This document shows positions 9,002 through 17,265 of a stretch of DNA of 64,000 bases, piece after piece. The position numbers and the translations under genes are program-made. Below the pieces are notes generated by a model. That model did not search any database and was not told the origin of the DNA. It saw nothing but the letters and a program-made list of their open reading frames with translations. The stretch lies in NCBI RefSeq assembly GCF_003112535.1, contig NZ_BEWA01000002.1:620001-684000 (forward strand), given 5' to 3'. The stretch is from Streptomyces rishiriensis. Lineage in GTDB: Bacteria; Actinomycetota; Actinomycetes; Streptomycetales; Streptomycetaceae. The number at the start of each line of letters is the position of its first letter. Within the stretch, counting starts at the first letter, position 1.

Positions 9002-9835
9002 CTACGCGTCGATCTGGACGAGCTTCTTGCCCTCGAAGGTCATGACCTCGAAGTGGTCGATCTCGTTGGTCTTGAAGGCGGCGCCGCCCATGACGTAGAG
9101 CGGGTTCTTGGCCTGCTCGGTCTTGGCGTTGGGCAGGCCGTAGCCCCACTCCGGGACGGACCAGGAGGAGACGGTCTCGCGCTCGCCGTTCTTGCCGACG
9201 GCGATGAGCGAGCACTTCTCCGGGCCCGACACGTTCTTCAGCTCGACGCCGATCTCGGTGCCCCAGGCCTTCTCGCCCATGGCGACGGTCGCCGAGACCT
9301 TGGACGCGGCGTCGGTCGCCGTGACCCGGCTGCTGAGCGTGTCGAAGGTCGCCTTGGCGGAGTTCGCGGACTTGGTGGCGCTCGCCTCGGCGCCCTTGCT
9401 CCCGCCGTCGCCGCCGGTCGCCGCCAGCACGGTGAGCGGACCGCCGATGATCAGCGCTGCCGCGGCCGCCACCAGGAAGAAGGAGCGGCGGCGCTTCTGC
9501 GCGCGGCGCTCGGACACCTCGTCGACCAGCCGTTCCGCGAGACGCGGGCTGGGGCGGGCGGACAGGGAGTCGCCGATCGCCGGCGTTCCGGTGCCCGGCA
9601 GGTCCGCGAGGGCGGCCAGCATCGGTTCCATCCCGGCGAGCTCGTCGAGCTGCTGGGCGCACCACTCGCACCCGGCGAGGTGCATCTCGAAAGCGGTTGC
9701 CTCGGCGTCGTCGAGAATGCCGAGGGCGTAGGCGCCGACGGTCTCGTGTTCGCTCGGGCTCGGAGATCCCACTGACCCCTGCATGGGACCAGACATACCC
9801 GAACCACCTGCTCCGAATCCCCCGTAACTGCTCAT
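9002..9835 (-). CDS. rsuA: zinc-binding anti-sigma factor, RsuA type
   Basis: A 277-residue single-pass membrane anti-sigma factor. Residues 30-66 hold the ZAS-type HxxxCxxC zinc motif (His52, Cys56, Cys59) in an LxAYALGxLD helix setting. One membrane segment lies at about 118-138 after a basic RRAQKRRR stretch. The C-terminal 135 residues, presumably outside the membrane, contain a single cysteine and have no domain I can name. Its ATG overlaps the stop codon of the sigma gene by one base (TGATG), so the two are translationally coupled. By family rule it holds the sigma factor inactive at the membrane. The gene name rests on remembered synteny with the S. coelicolor sigU-rsuA pair. Confidence 0.82.
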   Translation of the reverse strand: MSSYGGFGAGGSGMSGPMQGSVGSPSPSEHETVGAYALGILDDAEATAFEMHLAGCEWCAQQLDELAGMEPMLAALADLPGTGTPAIGDSLSARPSPRLAERLVDEVSERRAQKRRRSFFLVAAAAALIIGGPLTVLAATGGDGGSKGAEASATKSANSAKATFDTLSSRVTATDAASKVSATVAMGEKAWGTEIGVELKNVSGPEKCSLIAVGKNGERETVSSWSVPEWGYGLPNAKTEQAKNPLYVMGGAAFKTNEIDHFEVMTFEGKKLVQIDA

Positions 9836-10392
9836 CACGCCGTCACCCCCCGCTCTTCCAGAGCCAGCTTCATCGACCGCAGGGCGTAGAACACCCGTGA
9901 GCGCACGGTGCCACTCGGTATACCCAGCGTCTCGGCCGCCTCGTTGACGGTACGCCCCTTGAAGTACGTCTCGACGAGCACCTCCCGGTGGGCCGGGGTC
10001 AGGTCGTCGAGCGCGTCGGACAGCGTCATCAGCCACAGCGCCTTGTCGATCTCGTCCTCCGCAGGAATGACCTCCAGCGGCGACGGGTCGACCTCCTGCG
10101 GCCGGGCCTGCCGGCTGCGGTGGCCGTCGATGACGATGCGGCGTGCGACCGTCACCAGCCAGGGGCGTACAGATCCGGTCGCTCGATTGAGCTGGCCGGC
10201 GTTCTTCCAGGCACGGATGAGCGTCTCCTGCACGACGTCCTCGGCACGCTGCCGATCTCCGGCAACCAGGCGCAGGACATACGCAAGCAGGGGTCCGGCA
10301 TGCTCCCGATACAGAGCACGCATCAGCTCCTCGTCAGGTTCCGAGGGCTGGGACATGCGATGTCGGGCCCTCGATCCACGTTCATTGGCCAC
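9835..10392 (-). CDS. sigU: ECF RNA polymerase sigma factor, SigU type
   Basis: An ECF (group 4) sigma factor of 185 residues from GTG 10392, which has AAGGA 7 bases upstream, or 173 residues from ATG 10356. Region 2 (ELMRALYREHAGPLLAYVLRL, then RAEDVVQETLIRAWKN) and region 4 (LPxAHREVL-like LTPAHREVLVETYFKGRT, then GIPSGTVRSRVFYALR) are both complete; region 3 is absent as expected. The next gene is its anti-sigma factor, overlapping by one base. In S. coelicolor, SigU release changes secreted proteins and blocks development. That role is inferred here from gene order and domain type. Confidence 0.85.
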   Translation of the reverse strand: MANERGSRARHRMSQPSEPDEELMRALYREHAGPLLAYVLRLVAGDRQRAEDVVQETLIRAWKNAGQLNRATGSVRPWLVTVARRIVIDGHRSRQARPQEVDPSPLEVIPAEDEIDKALWLMTLSDALDDLTPAHREVLVETYFKGRTVNEAAETLGIPSGTVRSRVFYALRSMKLALEERGVTA

Positions 10393-10707
10393 GGCCGCAT
10401 CCTTGCGCACGCCCACCTCCGGTGTCCGGGGGATCCCCCAGTCGGTCGCTCGACGACGGGTACGCAAGCGGAGTGTGGAGTGTTCAAAACAAGGGGACAC
10501 TTTTCTTCCGGGTGTCATGACGAGGGGGACATGGGGGCACATTCCCCCCTCGTTTTCTTTGCATTTCCGCCACAGCGACAAGATCGCGGCGACTGCCCGT
10601 CGACCGACGCGGGTAAACGGCATGTAATCGAAATCACTTCGACAGTTACGCCCTCGCGCCGCACGAAAGCCGCATACCCGGCAGGGGGTTGTGCGCCCGG
10701 CGCACCG
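10393..10707. other. sigU upstream region
   Basis: No gene seen. It contains a palindromic GGGGGATCCCCC at about 10429-10440 with flanking Streptomyces-type repeat sequence, an A/T-richer patch (GTGTTCAAAAC near 10480) that may hold the sigU promoter, and a hairpin plus U-tract oriented for plus-strand termination (10521-10560). Confidence 0.5.
10521..10560 (+). terminator. orphan intrinsic terminator-like hairpin
   Basis: CGAGGGGG (10521-10528) pairs with CCCCCTCG (10545-10552) and is followed by TTTTCTTT. The U-tract is on the plus strand, yet all neighbouring genes run on the minus strand. Confidence 0.4.
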
Positions 10708-11298
10708 TCAACTGCGCGCGAGCGCCGCCCGCCTGCGGTGCCTCGCGACCCGCTCGCGGTTCCCGCAGACCTCGCTGGAACACCAGCGCCGGCGCCGCCC
10801 CCGGGACATGTCGACGTAGACGAGGGGGCAGTTGTCCCCCGCGCACTGCCGGAGCCCCGCCCGGGCCACCGGATCGGTGAGCAGCTCCACCGTGTCCCGG
10901 GCCACCGCGGCCAGCAGCGCGGCGCATCCCGGCGGCCCGTCCAACGCCCGCACGAGCGAACCGTCTTCGCCGCGCACGGCACGCGGGGTGGGGGGCGCGG
11001 ACCGGGCCGTCTCGTTCACCCGGGCCAGCGCGCCGTCGTGGGCCGCGCCGCCGTCGTACGGCACGGAGCCGCCCTGGGCGAGCCGGCCGTGGACCAACTG
11101 CGCGACGTCGCGGCGCAGTTCCCGGAAGGCCACCGGCCAGGCGGCGTCCGCCCGGGTGAGCGGGGTGTCCGGCGGGACGAGCCCGCAGCCGTGGATCCAC
11201 GCGCACAACGACCCGACCGAGTCGAGCCGTTCGAAGGGGTGCGCGGTCGCGAGCAGGTCGAGACAGATCCGTCCGGCATCGAACCGCAGCTCGTCCAT
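10708..11298 (-). CDS. CGNR zinc-finger (ABATE domain) regulator
   Basis: A 196-residue protein with an N-terminal ABATE-type domain (from about residue 6, GRICLDLLAT) and a C-terminal CGNR zinc finger. In the finger, Cys residues in LRQCAGDNCPLVYVD and WCSSEVCGNRERVARHRRR form the metal site, and the CGNR tetrad and basic tail fit DNA binding. Members are probable stress or antibiotic-linked transcription regulators, but no target is known. ATG 11298 is the first start with homology. The open frame continues upstream into the heptamer repeat array, which simply lacks stop codons. Confidence 0.85.
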   Translation of the reverse strand: MDELRFDAGRICLDLLATAHPFERLDSVGSLCAWIHGCGLVPPDTPLTRADAAWPVAFRELRRDVAQLVHGRLAQGGSVPYDGGAAHDGALARVNETARSAPPTPRAVRGEDGSLVRALDGPPGCAALLAAVARDTVELLTDPVARAGLRQCAGDNCPLVYVDMSRGRRRRWCSSEVCGNRERVARHRRRAALARS

Positions 11299-11433
11299 GC
11301 GCGCGTCACCGCCAGCCGAGAAGCACTCCTGAGGAAACCGTTCCTCCCACAGTGCCCGGCCGCGGGCGCGACCGGAACCCCCCGGACTTCCCCGCACGGG
11401 CCCATACGGCACGGCCCGCCCCGGCCACCCGCC

Positions 11434-11977
11434 CCGGGCACCGGGCGTCGGGCGTCGGGCACTGGGCGTCGGGCGCGGGCGTCGGGCACCGGGCGTCGGG
11501 CGCGGGCACCGGGCGTCGGGCGCGGGCACCGGGCGTCGGGCACCGGGCGTCGGGCACCGGGCGTCGGGCACCGGGCACCGGGCACCGGGCACCGGGCACC
11601 GGGCATCGGGCATCGGGCACCGGGCATCGGGCACCGGGCACCGGGCATCGGGCACCGGGCGTCGGGCACCGGGCGTCGGGCACCGGGCGCGGGCACCGGG
11701 CATCGGGCACCGGGCGTCGGGCGTCGGGCGCGGGCATCGGGCGTCGGGCGCGGGCGTCGGGCGCGGGCGTCGGGCGTTGGGCGCGGGCACCGGGCATCGG
11801 GCACCGGGCGTCGGGCGTCGGGCGTCGGGCGCGGGCATCGGGCGTCGGGCGCGGGCGTCGGGCGCGGGCGTCGGGCGTTGGGCGTCGGGCGCGGGCGTCG
11901 GGCGCGGGCGTCGGGCGTTGGGCGCGGGCGTCGGGCGTTGGGCGCGGGCGTCGGGCGCGGGCGTCGGGCGTTGGGCC
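11434..11977. repeat. G-rich heptamer tandem array
   Basis: About 540 bp made almost wholly of degenerate 7-mers of the form YCGGGCR (CCGGGCA, CCGGGCG, TCGGGCG, TCGGGCA, TTGGGCG), with scattered 6-mer CGGGCG versions, roughly 78 units. Every unit carries GGG, so the plus strand has a G-run every 6-7 bases. It lies between nnaR (stop at 12009) and the start of the CGNR gene (11298), so any CGNR promoter upstream of base 11434 must sit in or beyond it. It has no stop codons in several frames but does not code for a recognisable protein. Confidence 0.93.
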
Positions 11978-12015
11978 TACGCGCCTACGCGCCTACGCGC
12001 CTACGCGCCTACGCG
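11976..12015. repeat. five perfect copies of an 8-bp repeat
   Basis: CCTACGCG is repeated five times without interruption (11976-11983 through 12008-12015). Read on the minus strand each copy contains TAG. The copy at 12008-12015 supplies the nnaR stop codon (12009-12011), so gene end and array overlap. Confidence 0.92.
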
Positions 12016-13184
12016 TCGGCGTACTTCGCGTCCGAGGCCGGGTCCAGCGCCAGCCGGTAGCCCCGCTTGACCACCGTCTGGATCAGCTTCGGCGCGCCGA
12101 GGGCCGTCCGCAGCCGGGCCATCGCCGTCTCCACCGCGTGCTCGTCGCGGCCCGAACCCGGCAGCGCCCGCAGCAGATCCGACCGCGGCACCACCCAGCC
12201 CGGCCGCCGGGACAACGCCCGCAGCAACGACATCCCGGCCGGCGGCACCGGCCTCAGACACCCGTCCACCAGCACCGCGTGTCCCCGGATCTCCACCCGG
12301 TGCCCGGCCACCGGCAGCGTCCGGGCCCGCCCCGGCAGCTCCTGGCACAGCAGTTGCACGAGCGGTCCGAGCCGGAACCGCTCCGGCTGGACGGTTTCCA
12401 CGCCCCGCGCCTGCAGCGGCAGCGCGGTGACCGGGCCGACGCAGGCCGGCAGCACGTCATGGTGCAGGGCGCGGACCAGCTCGGACAGCAGCCCGCGTTC
12501 CTCCGCCCGCGAGAGCAGGGAGACCGCGGCGGGCGCGCTGGTGAAGGTGATCGCGTCCAGTACGCGCGAGACCGCGGCGTCCAGGAGCCGGTCGAGCGGC
12601 GCGATGTCCTCCGGCGGCATCCACCGGTAGACGGGCACCCCCACGACCTCCGCGCCCGCGACCCGCAGCGACTCCACGAACCCGGGCAGCGGCTCGCCGT
12701 GCAGCTGGACGGCGACCCGGCGGCCCTCGACGCCCTCCTCCAGGAGCCGGTCGAGGACCTCGGCCATGGACTCGCTGGACGGCGACCACTCCTCCGTCAG
12801 CCCCGCGGCCCGCACCGCGCCCTTGACCTTGGGCCCGCGGGCCAGCAGCTCGACGCCGCCGAGCCGGGCGAGCAGCTGTTCGCCGAGCCCCCAGCCGTCG
12901 GCGGCCTCGATCCAGCCACGGAACCCGATGGCCGTGGTGGCGACCACGACGTCCGGCGGCTGGTCGATGAGGTCCTTGGTGGCGGCGAGGAGTTCGCCGT
13001 CGTCGGCGAGCGGCACGATCCGCAGGGCGGGCGCGTGCAGCACCGCCGCACCGCGCCGCTGGAGCAGCGCCCCGAGCTCCTCGGCCCGGCGTGCGGCCGT
13101 CACGCCCACGGTGAAGCCCGCGAGGGGTCCGTGTTCTACGGCGCTCCGGGGGCCGGTGGCCGGTTGCTGCTGTTCCTCGTACAT
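12009..13184 (-). CDS. nnaR: HemD-like DNA-binding nitrate regulator NnaR
   Basis: A 391-residue fusion. The first part, about residues 20-275, is a uroporphyrinogen-III synthase (HemD) fold (GFTVGVTAARRAEELGALL at the start, DAITFTSAPAAVSLL near 215). The C-terminal 100 residues are a winged-helix OmpR/PhoB-type DNA-binding domain (LSRRPGWVVPRSDLLRALPG and HAVETAMARLRTALG, ending LIQTVVKRGYRL). In Streptomyces this architecture is NnaR, which acts with GlnR on nitrate and nitrite assimilation genes. It lies 99 bp downstream of narK on the same strand, which supports the assignment. It is unlikely to be the housekeeping HemD. The stop codon falls inside an 8-bp tandem repeat, so array length changes could alter the last residues. 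Confidence 0.85.
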   Translation of the reverse strand: MYEEQQQPATGPRSAVEHGPLAGFTVGVTAARRAEELGALLQRRGAAVLHAPALRIVPLADDGELLAATKDLIDQPPDVVVATTAIGFRGWIEAADGWGLGEQLLARLGGVELLARGPKVKGAVRAAGLTEEWSPSSESMAEVLDRLLEEGVEGRRVAVQLHGEPLPGFVESLRVAGAEVVGVPVYRWMPPEDIAPLDRLLDAAVSRVLDAITFTSAPAAVSLLSRAEERGLLSELVRALHHDVLPACVGPVTALPLQARGVETVQPERFRLGPLVQLLCQELPGRARTLPVAGHRVEIRGHAVLVDGCLRPVPPAGMSLLRALSRRPGWVVPRSDLLRALPGSGRDEHAVETAMARLRTALGAPKLIQTVVKRGYRLALDPASDAKYADA

Positions 13185-13283
13185 GGCTCTCGTCCCGCTA
13201 GATTCGCGTTCCCACCTACATGCCGACGAGCCTGTCAACGGCGCGTGACAGGCTCGGTTCGGCTTCATGTCGCCAGTGTTACG

Positions 13284-14678
13284 TCACACCTCGGCGTAGC
13301 TGAGCTGCGGCTTCGCCTCGGACGCCGTGCTGGACGCGGTAACCCTGCCCGCCGGGCGGCGAAGGTATACGGCCCAGGTGACGACGAAGCAGGCCGCGTA
13401 GAAGGCGAGGAAGGCGACGAACGCGCCGGTGCCGGAGCCGTAGGAGAGGAACGACTGACGGAACGCCAGGTTGATGCCGACTCCGCCGAGCGCGCCGACC
13501 GCGCCGATCAGTCCCATGGAGGCGCCGGACAGCCGGCGTCCGTAGGCGGCGGCCTCGTCGCCCTCCAGGCCCCTGGCGACGGCCTTCGCCTGGAAGATGC
13601 CCGGGATCATCTTGTACGTCGACCCGTTGCCGAGTCCGCTGAGCACGAACAGCACCACGAAGGCGGCCACGAAGAGGGGCAGCGACTTCTGCATGCTGGC
13701 GAAGACCAGGACGGCGGTGGCCGCGGCCATGCCGACGTAGTTGTACAGGGTGATCTTCGCGCCGCCGTACCTGTCGGCCAGCCAGCCGCCCACCGGACGG
13801 ATCAGCGAGCCGAGCAGCGGGCCGATGAAGGTGAGGTAGGCCGCCTGGAGGGGCGTCCGGCCGAACTGGTTGGTCAGGACCTGCCCGAAGGCGAAGCTGT
13901 AGCCGATGAACGAACCGAAGGTGCCGACGTAGAGGAAGGACATGATCCAGGTGTGCGCGTCCTTCGCAGAGTCGATCGCGGCGCCGGTGTCGTTCTTCAG
14001 GGTCGCCAGGTTGTCCATGTACAGCGCGGCGAGCGTCGCGGCGATGACGATCAGCGGGATGTAGATGCCGAGCAGCACCCGCGGTCCGCCGCTCGCGCCG
14101 ATGACGGCGAGGGCGATCAGCTGGATGACCGGCACGCCGATGTTGCCGCCGCCCGCGTTGAGCCCCAGGGCCCACCCCTTCTTACGGAGGGGGAAGAAGG
14201 CGTTGATGTTGGTCATGGAGGAGGCGAAGTTGCCGCCGCCGATGCCCGCGACCAGGCCGACCAGCAGGAACGTGGTGAAGGAGGTTCCCGGCTTCATCAC
14301 CGCGAACGCGGCGACGCTGGGGATCAGCAGCAGCCCGGCGGAGATGATCGTCCAGTTCCGCCCGCCGAAGAGCGCGACGGCGAAGGTGTACGGCACCCGC
14401 ACGACCGCCCCGACCAGCGTCACCATGGACGTCAGCAGGAACTTGTCGGCGGGGGTGAGGCCGTACTCCGGGCCCATGAAGAGCACCAGCACCGACCACA
14501 TGGTCCAGATCGAGAACCCGATGTGCTCGGAGAGGACCGAGAAGAGGAGGTTGCGGCGGGCGACCTTCTCGCCCTTCTCGTTCCAGAACGTCTCGTTCTC
14601 CGGGTCCCACTCCTCGATCCAGCGGCTCCCCTTCCTCGCGGGGGACGGGGGTGCGGGGGCTGTACTCGGGGCTGTCAT
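13284..14678 (-). CDS. narK: nitrate/nitrite transporter NarK
   Basis: A 464-residue major facilitator superfamily transporter. The nitrate-porter signature GGGNFASSMTNINAFFP is present near residue 155, with a second glycine-rich NNP-type motif near residue 360 (SGLGNGSTYKMIPGIF). About 12 membrane segments are visible. It starts with a roughly 40-residue cytoplasmic segment (SRWIEEWDPENETFW) typical of the NNP family. ATG 14678 has GTGGAGG four bases upstream. The following gene is its probable regulator nnaR. A GlnR-like site lies about 100 bp upstream. Confidence 0.92.
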   Translation of the reverse strand: MTAPSTAPAPPSPARKGSRWIEEWDPENETFWNEKGEKVARRNLLFSVLSEHIGFSIWTMWSVLVLFMGPEYGLTPADKFLLTSMVTLVGAVVRVPYTFAVALFGGRNWTIISAGLLLIPSVAAFAVMKPGTSFTTFLLVGLVAGIGGGNFASSMTNINAFFPLRKKGWALGLNAGGGNIGVPVIQLIALAVIGASGGPRVLLGIYIPLIVIAATLAALYMDNLATLKNDTGAAIDSAKDAHTWIMSFLYVGTFGSFIGYSFAFGQVLTNQFGRTPLQAAYLTFIGPLLGSLIRPVGGWLADRYGGAKITLYNYVGMAAATAVLVFASMQKSLPLFVAAFVVLFVLSGLGNGSTYKMIPGIFQAKAVARGLEGDEAAAYGRRLSGASMGLIGAVGALGGVGINLAFRQSFLSYGSGTGAFVAFLAFYAACFVVTWAVYLRRPAGRVTASSTASEAKPQLSYAEV

Positions 14679-14774
14679 GACGCCTCCACGTGCTCCGGGC
14701 TCGGGTGGTTCGGGGGGATGAGCGGTGATGAGTCCCGAAGGTAGGGAGGGCGCGTTTCCGTGCTGTGGCTGTGG

Positions 14775-14801
14775 GTGACCGGAAAGGAACGTTGCTCTCA
14801 C
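14775..14801. promoter_or_regulatory. candidate GlnR-type site upstream of narK
   Basis: GTGAC (14775-14779), 6 bases, GGAAC (14786-14790), 6 bases, CTCAC (14797-14801). The first two blocks and spacing fit the actinobacterial GlnR pattern GTnAC-n6-GaAAC. The site is 97 bp upstream of the narK start codon, a gene GlnR is known to control in Streptomyces. The match is by eye only. Confidence 0.45.
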
Positions 14802-14838
14802 CTTGCGCGTGGGCCCGGTGAGAGGTCACGGCGAGCAC

Positions 14839-15804
14839 TCAGCCGCGGGGCGGCTGCCCGTAGGGGTGGGGAGGCTGCGGCGGGTACGGGGCCGGGGGCT
14901 GCTGGGGGTGGGCCTGGGGGTACGGCTGAGGCTGGGGCTGCGCGTGCTGCTGGGGATACGGCTGCTGCCCGTAGGGCGCGGGCTGTGCGTACGGCGCGGG
15001 CTGCTGCTGGGGGTACGGCTGAGGCTGCCCGTACGGCGCGGGCTGCGGCTGGGCGTACGGCGCGGGCTGCTGCTGGGGGTACGGCTGGGGCTGCCCGTAG
15101 CCGTCCGGGCCGGTGGGTGCGCCGCCGTACGGGCCGTGGGGGCCGTAGGGGCCGGGGGCCCGGGGCGGGAGACCGGCGCCGTACGGGTTCTGGCCCTGTC
15201 CGGCCGCCATGGCCGGCGTCAGATACCGCACCTGCCGGTTCGCGTCGGTCACCGGGACGAACCCGGCGGCCCGCAGCCGGGCGGCGGCCCTGGCGTTGCG
15301 GCGGCGGTTCACGGCGAAGCCGATGCCGCAGACGAGCATCAGGACGGCCCAGATGACGCCGGCGACGACGAAGTCGGTGTCCGCGGCGCCGAGCCGCACC
15401 CCGAGGATCGCGCAGCCCGCGGTGGCGCCCAGCGCGCCGTACCCCATGCGCCTCTCCGCGTTCTTGCCGGTGAGGTCGAAGGTGATGCGGGTCTTGAGGA
15501 GCTCGAAGGCGTCCGGGGCCGCCGGCGGCAGGGAGACGCCGTCATGGGCGTTCGGGTACCGCGCCCAGTTCTGGGCGGCCCGCGCCCGTGCCTGCGGGCC
15601 GGGATCGGGGACGATCAGCATCTTCAGCGTGCTGTTGCGCGACCCGCCGTGCCGGACGTCCACGTACTCGTAGCCGAACTCCTGGGCCACGCACGCGAGT
15701 CGGGCCAGCTTCCTCACCGAGGCCATCGGGCTGGTGAGCTCGACGGGCTGACCTCCCGCCATCGACCGCAGCATGTTCCGCACCTGCCGCTTGCTCACCG
15801 GCAC
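14839..15804 (-). CDS. membrane protein with Pro/Gln/Tyr-rich tail
   Basis: A 321-residue protein I cannot assign to a function. Residues 1-115 are soluble and basic at the start (VSKRQVRNMLRSM). Two membrane segments follow at about 122-140 and 145-165. The last 120 residues are low complexity, built from repeated QPQPYPQQQPAPYA-like units. Such tails are probably disordered and may mediate protein contacts or phase-like assembly. The start is GTG 15804 with GGGGGAG four bases upstream; a second GTG two codons later is also possible. It lies upstream of narK on the same strand, with a 160-bp gap. Confidence 0.8.
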   Translation of the reverse strand: MPVSKRQVRNMLRSMAGGQPVELTSPMASVRKLARLACVAQEFGYEYVDVRHGGSRNSTLKMLIVPDPGPQARARAAQNWARYPNAHDGVSLPPAAPDAFELLKTRITFDLTGKNAERRMGYGALGATAGCAILGVRLGAADTDFVVAGVIWAVLMLVCGIGFAVNRRRNARAAARLRAAGFVPVTDANRQVRYLTPAMAAGQGQNPYGAGLPPRAPGPYGPHGPYGGAPTGPDGYGQPQPYPQQQPAPYAQPQPAPYGQPQPYPQQQPAPYAQPAPYGQQPYPQQHAQPQPQPYPQAHPQQPPAPYPPQPPHPYGQPPRG

Positions 15805-15939
15805 TCATCTCCCCCACCGGGCGGACCCTCGGACCGCCGGACCGCTGTTCACTTGCGCAACGCCGGGCAGTCTTCCATACGCCCGCGGCCCGCACCGGAG
15901 GCGGCCGACCCCGTTCGACCTGGCCTGACGCCCGGAGAG

Positions 15940-15977
15940 CCCACGGGGGCGCGGCCGTTCGGCCGCGCCCCCGTGGG
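15940..15977 (-). terminator. terminator after matB
   Basis: The 16-bp arms CCCACGGGGGCGCGGC and GCCGCGCCCCCGTGGG close on a 6-base loop, 10 bases past the matB stop. Confidence 0.8.
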
Positions 15978-15987
15978 GCAGCCCGTC

Positions 15988-17265
15988 TCAGGCGCGGTGC
16001 GTGCCCGTCCGGCCGTCCGGCCACAGGCGGGGCCTGCGGCGGGCCGCAAGGTCCTCGACCCAGCCGAAGCAGACGACGCAGACCGCGGTCAGCAGCCAGA
16101 CGGCCGGCAGTTGCGGCCACGGACTCTGCAGGATCCAGGGAGCGTCCGCTTCCAGCCACGGCACGTCCCACAGGCGGTCCCACAGCCCCTCCACGACCGT
16201 GATGCACACGTTGTGCCACAGATAGATCGTGACGGCACGGGAGTTGAGCAGCGTGATCAGCCGGTCCCATCGGCGCAGCCGGGCCGGCCACTCGCTCCAG
16301 GAGGGGCTGATGTGCAGAAGCAGCAGCACGGCCGCGAAGGACCACAGGGACTGGCCGAACGGCATGTCGTCGAGGTCGTGGCCCTCGTGCAGGTCGTGGC
16401 TCAGCGCGTACCAGAGGCCGAGGGCGGCCACCGCCGGGGCCAGCGAGGGAACGACGTAGCGGGGCAGTCTGCGCAGGACGCCTTCCTGACGCGCCATGCC
16501 CAGCAGCCAGCACGCGCCGAACGTCCCGAAGTCGCTGAGATTCGACTCCAGTCGCCAGCTGGGCACCGTCAGCGCGCCGAACTCCAGGGCCGCGCACAGC
16601 GCGATCGGCGCGAGGATCGTCGGCCAGGGCACCCGGCGCAGGGCGCGCAGGAGCAGCGGGGAGAGCAGGACGAACCAGAGGTAGGCACGGATGTACCAGA
16701 GGGGAACGCCCAGGTCGGAGGACCAGCCGTCGCCGATCAGCCCCTGGATCCCGGTCAGGCCGTCGGCGTACGGCGGGTCGCTCACCGGCAGGATCCAGAA
16801 GGTGAGGTGGAGCCACCACCAGCCGGGGTGCCCCTCGGCGTCCGGGCCCCAGCCTCCCGCCAGCATCCCCGTCACCCCGACCGCGCCCAGCAGCCACAGC
16901 GGAGGCAGCAGCCGGCGCAGCCGTCCCCGCGCGACCTCCAGCGCGGGCCGTCTGCCCAGCGAGCGGGCCATGAGGTCGCCGGCGAGCGCGAACATCACGC
17001 CCATGGACGGGAAGACGATGGGCAGCCAGGCCCAGCCCATCAGGTGGTAGAGGACGACGCGGAAGAGGGCGACGGCACGCAGGAGGTCGAAGTAGCGGTC
17101 GCGTCCGCCGCCCTTCTTCTTCCCGCCCGCCTCCCCCGCCGCGTCCTCGCGCGGAGCCGCGACGGTGTTCGGCGTCGGAGTCGGCGGTCCGGGCAGCTCG
17201 GGCAGTTCGGGCAGTTCGGCCGTGGTCTCGGTCGGGTGGGTCGGGTGGGTCGGGCGGGTGCTCAC
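15988..17265 (-). CDS. matB: acyltransferase family 3 membrane protein, MatB
   Basis: A 425-residue integral membrane protein of the acyltransferase-3/OafA type. A disordered Pro/Thr-rich N-terminus (residues 1-55) leads into RYFDLLRAVALFRVVLYHL, where the R-D-L-R and Tyr-His pattern matches the family's catalytic helix, then about ten membrane segments. GTG 17265 overlaps the TGA of matA (GTGA, 4 bases), with GGAGGA 9 bases upstream, so the pair is coupled. In Streptomyces the MatA-MatB pair makes a poly-GlcNAc-type extracellular polymer needed for hyphal aggregation, with MatB the presumed modifying enzyme. Family fold is seen; the polymer is inferred from that pair. Confidence 0.82.
   Translation of the reverse strand: MSTRPTHPTHPTETTAELPELPELPGPPTPTPNTVAAPREDAAGEAGGKKKGGGRDRYFDLLRAVALFRVVLYHLMGWAWLPIVFPSMGVMFALAGDLMARSLGRRPALEVARGRLRRLLPPLWLLGAVGVTGMLAGGWGPDAEGHPGWWWLHLTFWILPVSDPPYADGLTGIQGLIGDGWSSDLGVPLWYIRAYLWFVLLSPLLLRALRRVPWPTILAPIALCAALEFGALTVPSWRLESNLSDFGTFGACWLLGMARQEGVLRRLPRYVVPSLAPAVAALGLWYALSHDLHEGHDLDDMPFGQSLWSFAAVLLLLHISPSWSEWPARLRRWDRLITLLNSRAVTIYLWHNVCITVVEGLWDRLWDVPWLEADAPWILQSPWPQLPAVWLLTAVCVVCFGWVEDLAARRRPRLWPDGRTGTHRA

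Noticed and set aside
11434..11977. CRISPR array
   Set aside because: Units are 6-8 bases with no spacers and no cas genes; it is a simple tandem repeat.
12009..13184. Housekeeping uroporphyrinogen-III synthase
   Set aside because: The C-terminal winged-helix domain and adjacency to narK fit NnaR better, and no other haem genes are near.
11352..14744. A plus-strand open frame of more than 1100 codons through the heptamer array, narK and nnaR
   Set aside because: It exists only because the repeat and GC-rich antisense frames lack stop codons; no homology, and known genes occupy the other strand.
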